Source: Paenibacillus_I sp035510375 (lineage in GTDB: Bacteria; Bacillota; Bacilli; Paenibacillales; Paenibacillaceae). Taken from it: 64,000 nucleotides of DNA. Under the pieces are notes generated by a model. It worked only from the letters and a program-made list of their open reading frames with translations. It searched no databases and was not told the origin of the DNA. Made by a program: the position numbers and the translations under genes. Below, in pieces: positions 24,437-32,529 of this stretch (its first letter is position 1; each line of letters starts with the position of its first letter). The DNA lies in NCBI RefSeq assembly GCF_035510375.1, contig NZ_DATKHG010000043.1; one strand, written 5' to 3'.

Positions 24437-24482
24437 CCGGCTGATAAAGGCAGCGCCCGCAGGCGCTCCCTTTATCAGCCGG
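24437..24482. terminator. Bidirectional hairpin between convergent genes
   Basis: 14-base perfect arms (CCGGCTGATAAAGG and complement) with an inner AGCGCC/GGCGCT stem. No T-run on either side, so termination may rely on the stem alone. Confidence 0.65.
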
Positions 24483-24512
24483 TTCGTGTGCGAATGTCCA
24501 TGGATATCCGAA

Positions 24513-24749
24513 TCAGGCTTTGCTTCTAAGTTGGCCCAATTCGGTTACGAGCGCTTCGACCTCGCTGATGCTGAATTTGTTTTTGCCGGAAACGATTTCG
24601 TACAGCTCTCTGATTTCCCCGTAACGTTCGACGCTGAAATGCGAAGCCTGCATGGCGGCGCCCGTCGCCATTCTCAGCTTGGTTTTGATCGCTTCGATCA
24701 TATATTGCACGTTCTCTTGTGTCGGTTCGTCCAGATTCGCCACTTCCAT
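24513..24749 (-). CDS. DUF1128 / UPF0435 family protein (YfkK-like)
   Basis: 78-residue cytoplasmic protein matching the UPF0435 family of Bacillales. 'QENVQYMIEAIKTKLRMATGAAMQASHF' is followed by 'YGEIRELYEIVSGKNKFSISEVEALVTELGQLR', very close in spacing to YfkK. Function unknown; members are small helical proteins. The ATG at 24749 follows AAGGGGAAGG. It stands alone, convergent with the hypothetical gene at 23957. A 245-base stretch to the next gene on the other side contains no feature I can support. Confidence 0.85.
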   Translation of the reverse strand: MEVANLDEPTQENVQYMIEAIKTKLRMATGAAMQASHFSVERYGEIRELYEIVSGKNKFSISEVEALVTELGQLRSKA

Positions 24750-24994
24750 CTTCCTTCCCCTTGCTTGCGCGTTGTCGGCCCGTTCGCCGCCCGATCGTAT
24801 TGTACCATGAAGCGCGGCGCGCCGCCATCATTGCGGTGCGCCGCGCGAATCGATACAATGGAGGCAGCGGAATCCGGCCGTGGCCCGCGCCTTTCCGGCT
24901 GCGTGTCTGCCGCCCGATAGATGGGTAAAATAAGGGAGATGCATCAGGAGGCTTCGAAAGAGGGCTTCCAAACTATATCCTAAGGAAAGGTCGG

Positions 24995-25864
24995 GTGCGG
25001 CTTATGGAACCGATCACGCTAGCCAACCGGCAGGCGCAATTGCCGACCGGGGAAACGATCGCTTATTGCGCGGAGGGGGCGAAGAGGTCGTTCGACGATC
25101 CTGCGCTGATATTGCTGCACGGATTTTGCGGAAGCTCGGCTTACTGGCGCGACGTGCTGCCGCACCTGGCGGACATCGGCAAAGTGGTCGTTCCCGATCT
25201 GAGAGGCCACGGCTCGTCGACGGCCCCGGACGCCGATGTGTACGACATGAACGATTTTGCGGACGACATCGCGGGCTTGCTCGGCGAAATAGCCGAAGAG
25301 CGCGCCGTCCTCATCGGCCATTCGCTTGGCGGCTATGTCACGCTGGCTTTTGCGGAGAAATATCCGGACAAGCTGGCCGGCTTCGGTCTGGTCCACTCGA
25401 CCGCCAATGCCGATTCGGACGCGGCGAAGGCCAACCGGGACAAGGCGGTCGAGACGATAGGCTCGCAAGGGATCGGCGTATTTGCCGACGGGCTCGTACC
25501 GAAGCTTTTTGCGCAGTCCCGCGCCGCCGCGATGAAGGAGCAAATCGCTTTCGCGAAGGAGATCGGCCGCGGCACTTCCGCCGCGGGGGCGGCGGCAACC
25601 GTGAGGGGAATGAAGGTGCGTCCCGACCGCAACGCGGTCATTTCGAGGGCGGAGGTTCCGGTGCTTCTGCTGGCCGGCAAAGAGGATGGAGTGATTGCGT
25701 CGGAAGCGACGTTCGGCGATCATCAATCGGAATCGGTGCACCTCGTTCTCCTGGACGGGAGCGGACACATGGGCATGCTGGAGGAGCCGGAGCGGATGGC
25801 GGCCGAAATCCGCGGTTTTGCCGTCCGGCTTCTCAGCGGCTCGGGTGCGCGGGCAGACGTTTAA
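24995..25864 (+). CDS. Alpha/beta hydrolase fold protein
   Basis: 289-residue hydrolase. The oxyanion-hole HG motif is 'LILLHGFCGSS' (about 37-47). The nucleophile elbow is 'LIGHSLGGYVTLAF' (Ser about 108). The acid is the Asp of 'LLLAGKEDGVI' (about residue 230), and the catalytic His lies in 'LDGSGHMGMLEEPERM' (about 257). 'VPDLRGHGSS' is typical of esterases and haloperoxidase-like enzymes; the substrate is not predictable. AAGGAAAGG precedes both GTG 24995 and ATG 25004; spacing slightly favours the GTG. The next gene starts 46 bases downstream on the same strand. Confidence 0.85.
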   Translation: MRLMEPITLANRQAQLPTGETIAYCAEGAKRSFDDPALILLHGFCGSSAYWRDVLPHLADIGKVVVPDLRGHGSSTAPDADVYDMNDFADDIAGLLGEIAEERAVLIGHSLGGYVTLAFAEKYPDKLAGFGLVHSTANADSDAAKANRDKAVETIGSQGIGVFADGLVPKLFAQSRAAAMKEQIAFAKEIGRGTSAAGAAATVRGMKVRPDRNAVISRAEVPVLLLAGKEDGVIASEATFGDHQSESVHLVLLDGSGHMGMLEEPERMAAEIRGFAVRLLSGSGARADV

Positions 25865-25910
25865 CGATCAAACGCCGTGGCGGCGCATGCGGGAGAGGGC
25901 GAAGAAGCGG

Positions 25911-26564
25911 ATGTTTCAAAGGGATTATATGATGAGGATGATCGAACAGGTGACTGAGGCCGTCGGCCGGGTGATGGGCCTGAGACAGCGCAAGGAGCAT
26001 GTCGAGGCGCTGAAGGCGATCGGGGATTTGTACGATCGCGGGCTTAGGCTGCAGTCCCGCCTCGTCCATACGCTTTCGGATGAGGATCTGGTCAAGCTGC
26101 TCACTACGAACGGAGTGGCGGATACGGTCTCGCTGCAGGCGATCGCGCTTATGCTGCGCGAAGAGGGCGGCATTCACGAGGATCGGGGGGCGGAAGCGGA
26201 AAGCTGCGCCTGCCGGATCAAATCGCTTGCTTTACATATTCGGCTCACCGCGCTTGATGCGGAAGAGAGTCTGTCCGATCCGGAAAAGGAAGCGGAGGCG
26301 CTGCTTGACAAGCTGCGCGATTATGAGCTGTCTCCGTCCCTGAAGCTGTTGATCGCGCAGTGGAGGGAACGGCAGGGAAGGTATGACGAAGCGGAAAACT
26401 GGCTGCATGAACGGCTGGAGGACGGAAGCGCCGCGGTGGAGGAAGCCGCCGCTTTCTATGAAAGGCTGCTTCAATTGCCGGACGATCGGCTGTCCGCAGG
26501 CGGCTTGCCGCGAGCGGAGGTCGAGCAAGGCCTGGCCGAAATCCGTGAACAAGGAGTGCGGTAG
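25911..26564 (+). CDS. DUF6483-type helical repeat protein
   Basis: 217-residue all-helical soluble protein beginning MFQRDYMMRMIEQVTEAVGRVMGLRQ, a start I recall for a Firmicutes family listed as DUF6483. Later segments 'GRYDEAENWLHERLEDG' and 'EEAAAFYERLLQL' look like tetratricopeptide-type helices. The longer frame upstream overlaps the hydrolase gene and is rejected; the ATG at 25911 has GGAGAGGG 11 bases before it. Function unknown. It precedes the cyclic-di-GMP cluster by 130 bases. Confidence 0.65.
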   Translation: MFQRDYMMRMIEQVTEAVGRVMGLRQRKEHVEALKAIGDLYDRGLRLQSRLVHTLSDEDLVKLLTTNGVADTVSLQAIALMLREEGGIHEDRGAEAESCACRIKSLALHIRLTALDAEESLSDPEKEAEALLDKLRDYELSPSLKLLIAQWRERQGRYDEAENWLHERLEDGSAAVEEAAAFYERLLQLPDDRLSAGGLPRAEVEQGLAEIREQGVR

Positions 26565-26695
26565 CGAATACCGGAAATCGCTAATCAAACTGTAATTTAC
26601 TGTCGATAAAAATGATAACATCAATTGTCTCTCAAAACCTATTTATGCTAAGATAGTGTAGAATTATTAACGCTGAAGGTAATCGGGTGACCTAA

Positions 26696-28372
26696 TTGGA
26701 ATACGTTTTATGGTTGGATTTCGGCTTGTTTCTCGTCATGCTGGTATTGCTACTGTACGTTTTCTTAAACAACACGGTCACTTTACTTCACAAAGTTTAT
26801 TTGCTTTTTCATTCGCTTCTTATGCTATGGCCATTATGCCAGTTCGCCATCTCGACGGTGAGCGAGCCGGTGTATCAGCTTCTATTTCTTAAGGCTTCTT
26901 ATGTCGGGCTGGCCATGCTCGGGCTCGGGTGGATGGTCTTTACCATCTTTTTGGCAGGGAAATCTTACTATTTAAACAGACGAACGCTTATATTGCTCTC
27001 GGCTCCGACGCTCCTCATGGTGCTCGGTATATTGCTGAACCCCGGCAACTCTTTCGTGGCTCCCCTGAACGGCGGTTATGTCCGGCGCGATTACGGTCCT
27101 TTGTTCTGGGTCATGGTCGTCGTGCTTCTTGCCTATGTGGCGCTGTCATTCGTTCTGATCCTGAATACGCTTGGGGGGCGGGTCGCGCCTCGGCATAAAA
27201 GGCAGATGAAGATGGCGATGACGGGCATGTCGATTTTGATGGCCTTCGCGCTGGGGGACGTGCTGGTCAACATCGTGCTGGCGTCGATACTTCCCATCAT
27301 ACCGGGCCTGACGTCCGCTGGCATCGTCCTGTCCACCTTCTATTTCGTCGTGGCGATTCAGCGTCACCGCGTATTCGAAATCGTCCGGATCGCCCAATCG
27401 AATGTCGTCGACAGCATGTCTACGGGCGTTCTGGTGCTGGACGAGCACGATGTCGTGCTGGAGGCCAACAAAGTGCTTCGCAATTTGCTCGATATTCGGG
27501 CAGGCGACCGTTTTACGATCGAGGAGTTTCTGGCGCCGCTGCAGACGGAAGGGTCTATGGAACCGTTTGTTCATGCTTACCGGTCCGATCCGCCGATGCC
27601 TGCGCAAATCGAAATCACGCTGGGCGAAGATAACGTTTTCCGCCATGTCGTCGTGCATTGCGAACCGATCGCAGAGCGCTCCAGGCTGGTCGGACGGGTG
27701 CTGACCTTTCAGGATGTGAGCGAGCTGCGTCTGCTCGTTGAAGCATCCCGATTCCAGAACGCGGCGCTTCAGGAAAGGAACCGCGCGCTGATCGCGATGC
27801 AGGACGAGCTGTATCAGGTCAATCAGAAGCTCGAATACATGGCGATAACGGACGGCCTGACAGGCTGCTTCAACCGCCGTTATTTGATGCAGCAGCTCGA
27901 GCACGAGGTGATGACAAACGTCAGATACAACATCCCGTTTGCGATCTTCCTGTTCGATATCGATCTGTTCAAATCCATTAACGATACATACGGCCATCTC
28001 GTCGGCGACGAGGTGATCAAGAGCACGGCCGAGGCGGTTAAGCAATCGCTCCGGCGCACCGATATTTTGGCGCGTTACGGAGGCGAGGAATTCACCGTGT
28101 ATTTGCCGCATACGAACCGTGAGCAGGCGTTCATGCTCGCGGAACGGGTGAAGGAAATCGTATCGTCGAACCGGGTGGCCACCGGGTATGACGACGAGAC
28201 GGTCGCCGTCACCATCAGCATGGGCGTGCTTACGGTCGAGAGCGGAGAAGGCGCGCGCGTCGACAATCCGAAGATTTATTTGCGGGATTTGTTCGCAAAG
28301 GCGGATATCGCGCTGTATGAAGCCAAGAACGGCGGCCGCAACAGAATCGTCGCCGCGGAACCGATTGCCTGA
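26696..28372 (+). CDS. Membrane diguanylate cyclase: 7TM sensor, PAS, GGDEF
   Basis: 558-residue protein. About seven hydrophobic helices span residues 1-220, as in the histidine-kinase-type 7TM sensor. A PAS-like domain (about 235-345, 'GVLVLDEHDVVLEANKVLRNLL') is followed by a short coiled coil and a GGDEF domain (about 385-555). The active site 'RYGGEEF' (G462-F466) and 'FDIDLFKSINDTYGHLVGDEV' are intact, so c-di-GMP synthesis is expected. There is no RxxD inhibitory site right before GGEEF in the usual place. The start is a TTG at 26696 with only a distant GAAGG; this is the weakest part of the call. Opens a three-gene c-di-GMP cluster. Confidence 0.88.
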   Translation: MEYVLWLDFGLFLVMLVLLLYVFLNNTVTLLHKVYLLFHSLLMLWPLCQFAISTVSEPVYQLLFLKASYVGLAMLGLGWMVFTIFLAGKSYYLNRRTLILLSAPTLLMVLGILLNPGNSFVAPLNGGYVRRDYGPLFWVMVVVLLAYVALSFVLILNTLGGRVAPRHKRQMKMAMTGMSILMAFALGDVLVNIVLASILPIIPGLTSAGIVLSTFYFVVAIQRHRVFEIVRIAQSNVVDSMSTGVLVLDEHDVVLEANKVLRNLLDIRAGDRFTIEEFLAPLQTEGSMEPFVHAYRSDPPMPAQIEITLGEDNVFRHVVVHCEPIAERSRLVGRVLTFQDVSELRLLVEASRFQNAALQERNRALIAMQDELYQVNQKLEYMAITDGLTGCFNRRYLMQQLEHEVMTNVRYNIPFAIFLFDIDLFKSINDTYGHLVGDEVIKSTAEAVKQSLRRTDILARYGGEEFTVYLPHTNREQAFMLAERVKEIVSSNRVATGYDDETVAVTISMGVLTVESGEGARVDNPKIYLRDLFAKADIALYEAKNGGRNRIVAAEPIA

Positions 28373-28400
28373 AGGTTTATCTCTCGGGAGGTGTAGGACA

Positions 28401-29096
28401 ATGGCGTGCAAAGGACGCATGGCGGCAGTCGCCTATACGCTTGTGACGGGAACCGTAACGCTGGGGCTCGCGGCTTGGATGAACCGGTCGATGCCGGAGC
28501 CGGGAGCGCTGTCTCTGGCCGCGGCGTTCTTCTTGTCCCTCACTCTTCCGGCAGGCTGGTACCTCGGACTTAAGTATGATAAACTCAAACGGAAATCCGA
28601 TACCGATTGCTTGACCGGCGTCGGCAACCGGGCTTTTATTGTTTCGTGCTTTCCGCGGCTGGCCAGGCAGGCGGGCAAGCGCGATAAGAAAATGTCGGTT
28701 TCCATCGTCGATATTAACGATTTCAAAGCGATCAACGATACTTACGGGCATCAGGCAGGCGATCAGGTGCTGCTCATGATAGCGGATTCCCTGCGCGGCT
28801 GCGCGGCCAAGGGGGAAATCGTCGCCCGCTGGGGCGGAGACGAATTCCTGCTTGTTTGCCCTTACGGAGCAAGCCGCGGCAGGGTTTCGGTTCGCGATGC
28901 GATCGAGAATGCGCTTGAGCGGCTTTCGCTGCGCATCGGCGTTCGTGTATCCGCTGCCGTAGGGACGGCGGTATTTCCCGATCATGGCCGCACCTTGAAT
29001 GAGTTGGTGCAGGCGGCCGACCAACGGATGTATCATGATAAAGAAGTGCGCAAGTCGGAGAATAAGGAAGGTCACCTAGACGTGCTCCAGGCCTGA
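28401..29096 (+). CDS. Diguanylate cyclase with two membrane helices
   Basis: 231-residue protein: two N-terminal membrane helices (about 7-25 and 34-53) with almost no extracellular loop, then a GGDEF domain (about 65-220). 'DTDCLTGVGNRAFI' opens the domain, 'VDINDFKAINDTYGHQAGDQVL' binds metal and GTP, and the active site is 'RWGGDEF' (G145-F149), canonical. GGGAGGTG lies seven bases before the ATG at 28401. Starts 28 bases after the 7TM cyclase and is followed 35 bases later by the HD-GYP gene, so all three are likely one operon. Confidence 0.88.
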   Translation: MACKGRMAAVAYTLVTGTVTLGLAAWMNRSMPEPGALSLAAAFFLSLTLPAGWYLGLKYDKLKRKSDTDCLTGVGNRAFIVSCFPRLARQAGKRDKKMSVSIVDINDFKAINDTYGHQAGDQVLLMIADSLRGCAAKGEIVARWGGDEFLLVCPYGASRGRVSVRDAIENALERLSLRIGVRVSAAVGTAVFPDHGRTLNELVQAADQRMYHDKEVRKSENKEGHLDVLQA

Positions 29097-29131
29097 TCCC
29101 TCGCGGCCCATTCGTCAAAGGCGGGAATGAC

Positions 29132-30214
29132 ATGAGAAGAGTTCACATCAACTCGGTAAAGGCCGGCGACAAGCTCGCGAGGCCGATACTGAGGGAGAAC
29201 GGCAATGTCCTTTTGGGAGCCGGAATCGCTTTAAGCGACCGGTTCATCGAAAGGTTAAAAGATATGGGCATTGATATCGTTTATATAGACGAAGGGCATA
29301 CGTCGGATATTATACCCGACGAGGTCGTGCGCGACGAGACGCGCAAGGCGGCAGTGGAGACGATCTATAAAACGGTCGGCTCCGTCATGGACATGCCGGC
29401 CACAAGAGGGCGGGCGGTCGCCCCGGAGATGGGAAGGACATTCCGGTCCGTGTTCGGCCATATCATTCAGGATTTGATCGGCCGCAAGGACGTGATGTAC
29501 AGCTTGACGAACATTCATGTCGCCGATGCCTATTTATTCAACCATTCCGTCAATGTCGCCATTCTGGCCGGTATTATGGGGATCGCCAAGGGCTACAACC
29601 GGAATCAGATCGAGGACCTCGGGGTCGGCGCCCTGCTGTTCGACATCGGCATGACCAAGGTTCCCCGGGAACTGTTGTCCAAATCGATGCCGCTGTCGCC
29701 CGATGAACGCATCGTCGTGGAGCGGCATGCGGCGGAAGGCTTCGACATATTGCGCCAGCAGCACGATATTTCGCTGCTGTCCGCTCATTGCGCCTTGCAG
29801 CATCATGAGCGCTATGACGGAACGGGATATCCCCGCGGGCTCAAAAAAGGGGAAATCCATGAATATGCCCAGATCGTCGCGATTGCAGACGTCTATGACG
29901 CGCTCACTTCGCCGCGCTCTTATCGAAACCGCCACACGCCGTCCGATGCGATCGAATATTTGTTTGCGGCCGGCAACTCCTACTTTGACATCGATCTGAT
30001 CCAGCTTTTCTGCAAGCATATCTCGATTTATCCGGTCGCCACGACGGTATTGCTGAACACCGGACAAGTGGGCGTCGTTTCAGCGAACAACCCGCTGGCC
30101 GTCCATCGGCCGGTCGTGCGCATCCTGCGCGAAGCGGACGGTATGCCGACCGCCTCGCCCTATGAGATCGATTTGAAGAAAGATCTGCATCTCATGGTCG
30201 TGAAGGAGCTGTAA
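29132..30214 (+). CDS. HD-GYP domain protein with altered HD motif
   Basis: 360-residue protein. A short N-terminal domain (about 1-115, 'AGDKLARPILRENGNVLLGAG') is common in this family; the HD-GYP domain covers about 125-310. The first His ('FNHSVNVA', about 138), 'ERHAAEGFDIL' and the signature 'HHERYDGTGYP' are present. The central HDxGK motif reads F170-D-I-G-M174, so one metal-ligand His and the Lys are replaced. Canonical proteins hydrolyse c-di-GMP; here activity is doubtful and a binding/effector role is possible. Terminal gene of the c-di-GMP cluster, with a strong terminator after it. Confidence 0.85.
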   Translation: MRRVHINSVKAGDKLARPILRENGNVLLGAGIALSDRFIERLKDMGIDIVYIDEGHTSDIIPDEVVRDETRKAAVETIYKTVGSVMDMPATRGRAVAPEMGRTFRSVFGHIIQDLIGRKDVMYSLTNIHVADAYLFNHSVNVAILAGIMGIAKGYNRNQIEDLGVGALLFDIGMTKVPRELLSKSMPLSPDERIVVERHAAEGFDILRQQHDISLLSAHCALQHHERYDGTGYPRGLKKGEIHEYAQIVAIADVYDALTSPRSYRNRHTPSDAIEYLFAAGNSYFDIDLIQLFCKHISIYPVATTVLLNTGQVGVVSANNPLAVHRPVVRILREADGMPTASPYEIDLKKDLHLMVVKEL

Positions 30215-30276
30215 CGGGCTTCAAATCGCACAAACACGGACGAATATTGCGTCTATACGTATATTCCACGAATAGA

Positions 30277-30324
30277 GGGCAATTCCTTAAGTAGATTTAT
30301 AATCTGCGAAGGAATTGCCCTTTT
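30277..30324. terminator. Bidirectional terminator between HD-GYP and ABC permease genes
   Basis: 12-base arms GGGCAATTCCTT / AAGGAATTGCCC with a 20-base loop, followed by TTTT. It serves the plus-strand c-di-GMP operon and the convergent ABC operon. Confidence 0.85.
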
Positions 30325-30352
30325 GGCTTTGTAAAGTTTGTGAGGGGACCGG

Positions 30353-31672
30353 TTACAGATCGCGGCGCAGGGCGCGGAGGACGTCGATCCGGGTCGCCCT
30401 CGCGGCCGGACGCAGCCCGGAGAGCACGGCGACGGCCAGGCTGATCGCGACGCTGACAATCGTCAGGACAGCCGGGATATAGGAGAACGTGAAATCCTCC
30501 GGCGCATCGGCATCAAGCACCCCGGAGAGCAGCGAGGGCACGAAGGCGTTCACCGCGGCGCTCATGAAGTAGGCGGCGGCGACGCCGATCAGCGCGCCGA
30601 GCACGCCGATGCCCGCGCTTTCGATGAGGAAAACGCTCCGGATCGTTCGCGGATGCGCGCCGATCGCTTTCATGATGCCGATGTCCTGGGCCCTTTCGGT
30701 CACGGCCATCGTCATCGTATTATAGATGCCGATCGAAGCGATCAGAACGGCGATCGTACCGACGAAGACGAGGCCGATTTTCATGACGGCGAAAATTAAA
30801 TCCATCTCCTTGATCGAGTCGGCGGCCGAATAAAGGCGATAGCCTTCCGCGCGAAGCTGCTTCGAGATTTTGCCCACGTTCGAGGCATTGTCTGCGTACA
30901 CGTACACCGTATGCAGCGGAGCTTCGGGCTCCAGCTTGGCGAGATTGGGCATCAAATCCGCGTAGTTGGCGATATCGATCAAGACGCCGGTGTCCTGCAT
31001 GTACTCGCGCGAAGGGGCCTTCAAGACGCCGACGATCGTAAACGTTTGTTCCCTCTCGCCAAGCATACGCGCTTCTTCCCCGTCTGCCGGGTACTCGATT
31101 TCCTTTGATTTGACAACGAGCGGACTGCCGATCAGCGTTTCCGTTGCGGCGCTCTCGCCTGGGCTGCCGGAATTGCCGGAATTGCCGGATTCCCCGGCGC
31201 CGGATGCCCCTTGCAGCACTAGCGAGAAGTGATAGCCGACCACGATTTCATCCGGATTTTCGGGCATCCGCCCCGCCGACAGCTCCATCCCGGCCTCCCG
31301 CTCGTCCGCGAAATCGACCAGCGTCGCCTGGATGGGAGACGGATTGCCGTCCTTATCGGTCACCGAAGCGTCGTTCAGCCGGAACAAGCCGGTCACCGTC
31401 TGTATATGCTCAAGCTCCCGGAACCTGGCCGCATCCGCCCGTCCGATCGGTTGATACTCGTCTCCGATCTTTCTGTCGTACATCTCGATCCGGGTGAGCG
31501 ACTGCCCGTTCGTGATTTGATCGATCATGCTTTTCTGGAGGCCGTAGGCGACGGACGCGAGCATGATCAGGAACGTGCAGCCCATCGCCGTCGCCAGCAC
31601 GGTCAGGAACAGGCGGGATTTGTTTTTGGCCATATTTTGCCGGACGAACCGGAAGCGGTCGCGCCATTTCAT
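30353..31672 (-). CDS. ABC transporter permease, MacB/FtsX type
   Basis: 439-residue membrane protein. One N-terminal helix ('LFLTVLATAMGCTFLIML', about 20-38) is followed by a large extracellular MacB_PCD-like domain (about 40-285) and three C-terminal helices of the FtsX domain (about 298-425, with 'IGIYNTMTMAVTERAQDIGIMKAIGAHPRTI'). This architecture exports peptides, antibiotics or acts in mechanotransmission rather than import. The extracellular domain carries a Gly/Ser/Asn-rich insertion near residue 155-170 ('SGNSGNSGSPGES'). Its start overlaps the ATPase gene by four bases. Substrate unknown. Confidence 0.88.
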   Translation of the reverse strand: MKWRDRFRFVRQNMAKNKSRLFLTVLATAMGCTFLIMLASVAYGLQKSMIDQITNGQSLTRIEMYDRKIGDEYQPIGRADAARFRELEHIQTVTGLFRLNDASVTDKDGNPSPIQATLVDFADEREAGMELSAGRMPENPDEIVVGYHFSLVLQGASGAGESGNSGNSGSPGESAATETLIGSPLVVKSKEIEYPADGEEARMLGEREQTFTIVGVLKAPSREYMQDTGVLIDIANYADLMPNLAKLEPEAPLHTVYVYADNASNVGKISKQLRAEGYRLYSAADSIKEMDLIFAVMKIGLVFVGTIAVLIASIGIYNTMTMAVTERAQDIGIMKAIGAHPRTIRSVFLIESAGIGVLGALIGVAAAYFMSAAVNAFVPSLLSGVLDADAPEDFTFSYIPAVLTIVSVAISLAVAVLSGLRPAARATRIDVLRALRRDL

Positions 31673-32421
31673 ACGGTTACTCCTCCTTGCGGCGCATGGA
31701 TGCCGGCTTCCGTGCCGGACGGATGTTCGCCGGAGCGAGCGGAGCCGCCGGTCAGCCGGCCGTCCTCGATCCGCAGCATCCGGTCGGCGATCGCGGCGAC
31801 ATTGTCGTCATGCGTGATAATCAGCTGCGTCAGCCCCCGTTCCCGGTTCAGCTCGCGCAGCAGCTTCAGGAACTGTCCCTCGTTGTCGCTGTCCAGGCTT
31901 CCGGTCGGCTCGTCCATCAGCAGCAGCGGCGGATCGAGCACCAAAGCCCGGGCGATGCCTACCCGCTGCTGCTGGCCGCCGGACAGCTCGCCGGGATAGT
32001 GATCCGCATAGGCCAGCAGACCGAGCCGGTCAAGCAGCTTTTCGGTCCGTTTGCGCCGGGCGCCGGGCGCCGTCCCCTGCAGCACGAGCGGCAGCTCCGC
32101 ATTCTCCCAGGCGGTCATGCCGGCAATCAGCTGGAAGCTTTGAAAAACGAAGCCGATCTGCCGCAAGCGAAAATCGGCCCAGCGGCCTTCGGAGTATTCG
32201 GTCGTATCTTCGCCGGCGATCCGGATCGTCCCCGCCGTCGGCCGGAGGAAGCCGCCGATAATGTGAAGCAGCGTGGATTTGCCGGAGCCGCTTCGTCCGA
32301 CGAGGGAAACGATTTCGCCCTTGCGCACCCGGAGGTCGATGTCTTGCAGAACGGGCAGCTGGCGCTCGTTTCCTTTTTTGCCGAGGCGGAAGTGATGGGA
32401 AATGCGGGTTAACGTAATCAT
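31669..32421 (-). CDS. ABC transporter ATP-binding protein, MacB/LolD type
   Basis: 250-residue ATPase. Walker A is 'VGRSGSGKSTLLH' (about 38-50), the Q-loop 'RQIGFVFQSFQLI', the signature 'LSGGQQQRVGIARAL' (about 143-157), Walker B 'PPLLLMDEPTGSLD', and the H-loop 'QLIITHD'. These match the export-type MacB/LolD/BceA class. A longer frame upstream lacks a ribosome binding site; GAAAGGAAG precedes the ATG at 32421. It is translationally coupled (four-base overlap) with the permease. Divergent from the O-antigen-ligase-like gene, 108 bases apart. Confidence 0.93.
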   Translation of the reverse strand: MITLTRISHHFRLGKKGNERQLPVLQDIDLRVRKGEIVSLVGRSGSGKSTLLHIIGGFLRPTAGTIRIAGEDTTEYSEGRWADFRLRQIGFVFQSFQLIAGMTAWENAELPLVLQGTAPGARRKRTEKLLDRLGLLAYADHYPGELSGGQQQRVGIARALVLDPPLLLMDEPTGSLDSDNEGQFLKLLRELNRERGLTQLIITHDDNVAAIADRMLRIEDGRLTGGSARSGEHPSGTEAGIHAPQGGVTV

Positions 32422-32529
32422 TCGCTTTCTTCCTTTCGTCGATTCGGTTACTCTAGGAACGAGCGATACCGGGAAAAAGCTTTGTTCGGCGTTTAAGAAA
32501 TATTCGGATGATAAAGGGGGGTGTCCGGC

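Noticed and set aside
25066..25932. A 288-codon plus-strand frame overlapping the alpha/beta hydrolase
   Set aside because: Arg/Gly-rich shifted frame of the hydrolase gene; the true frame has HG, GHSLGG and the catalytic Asp and His.
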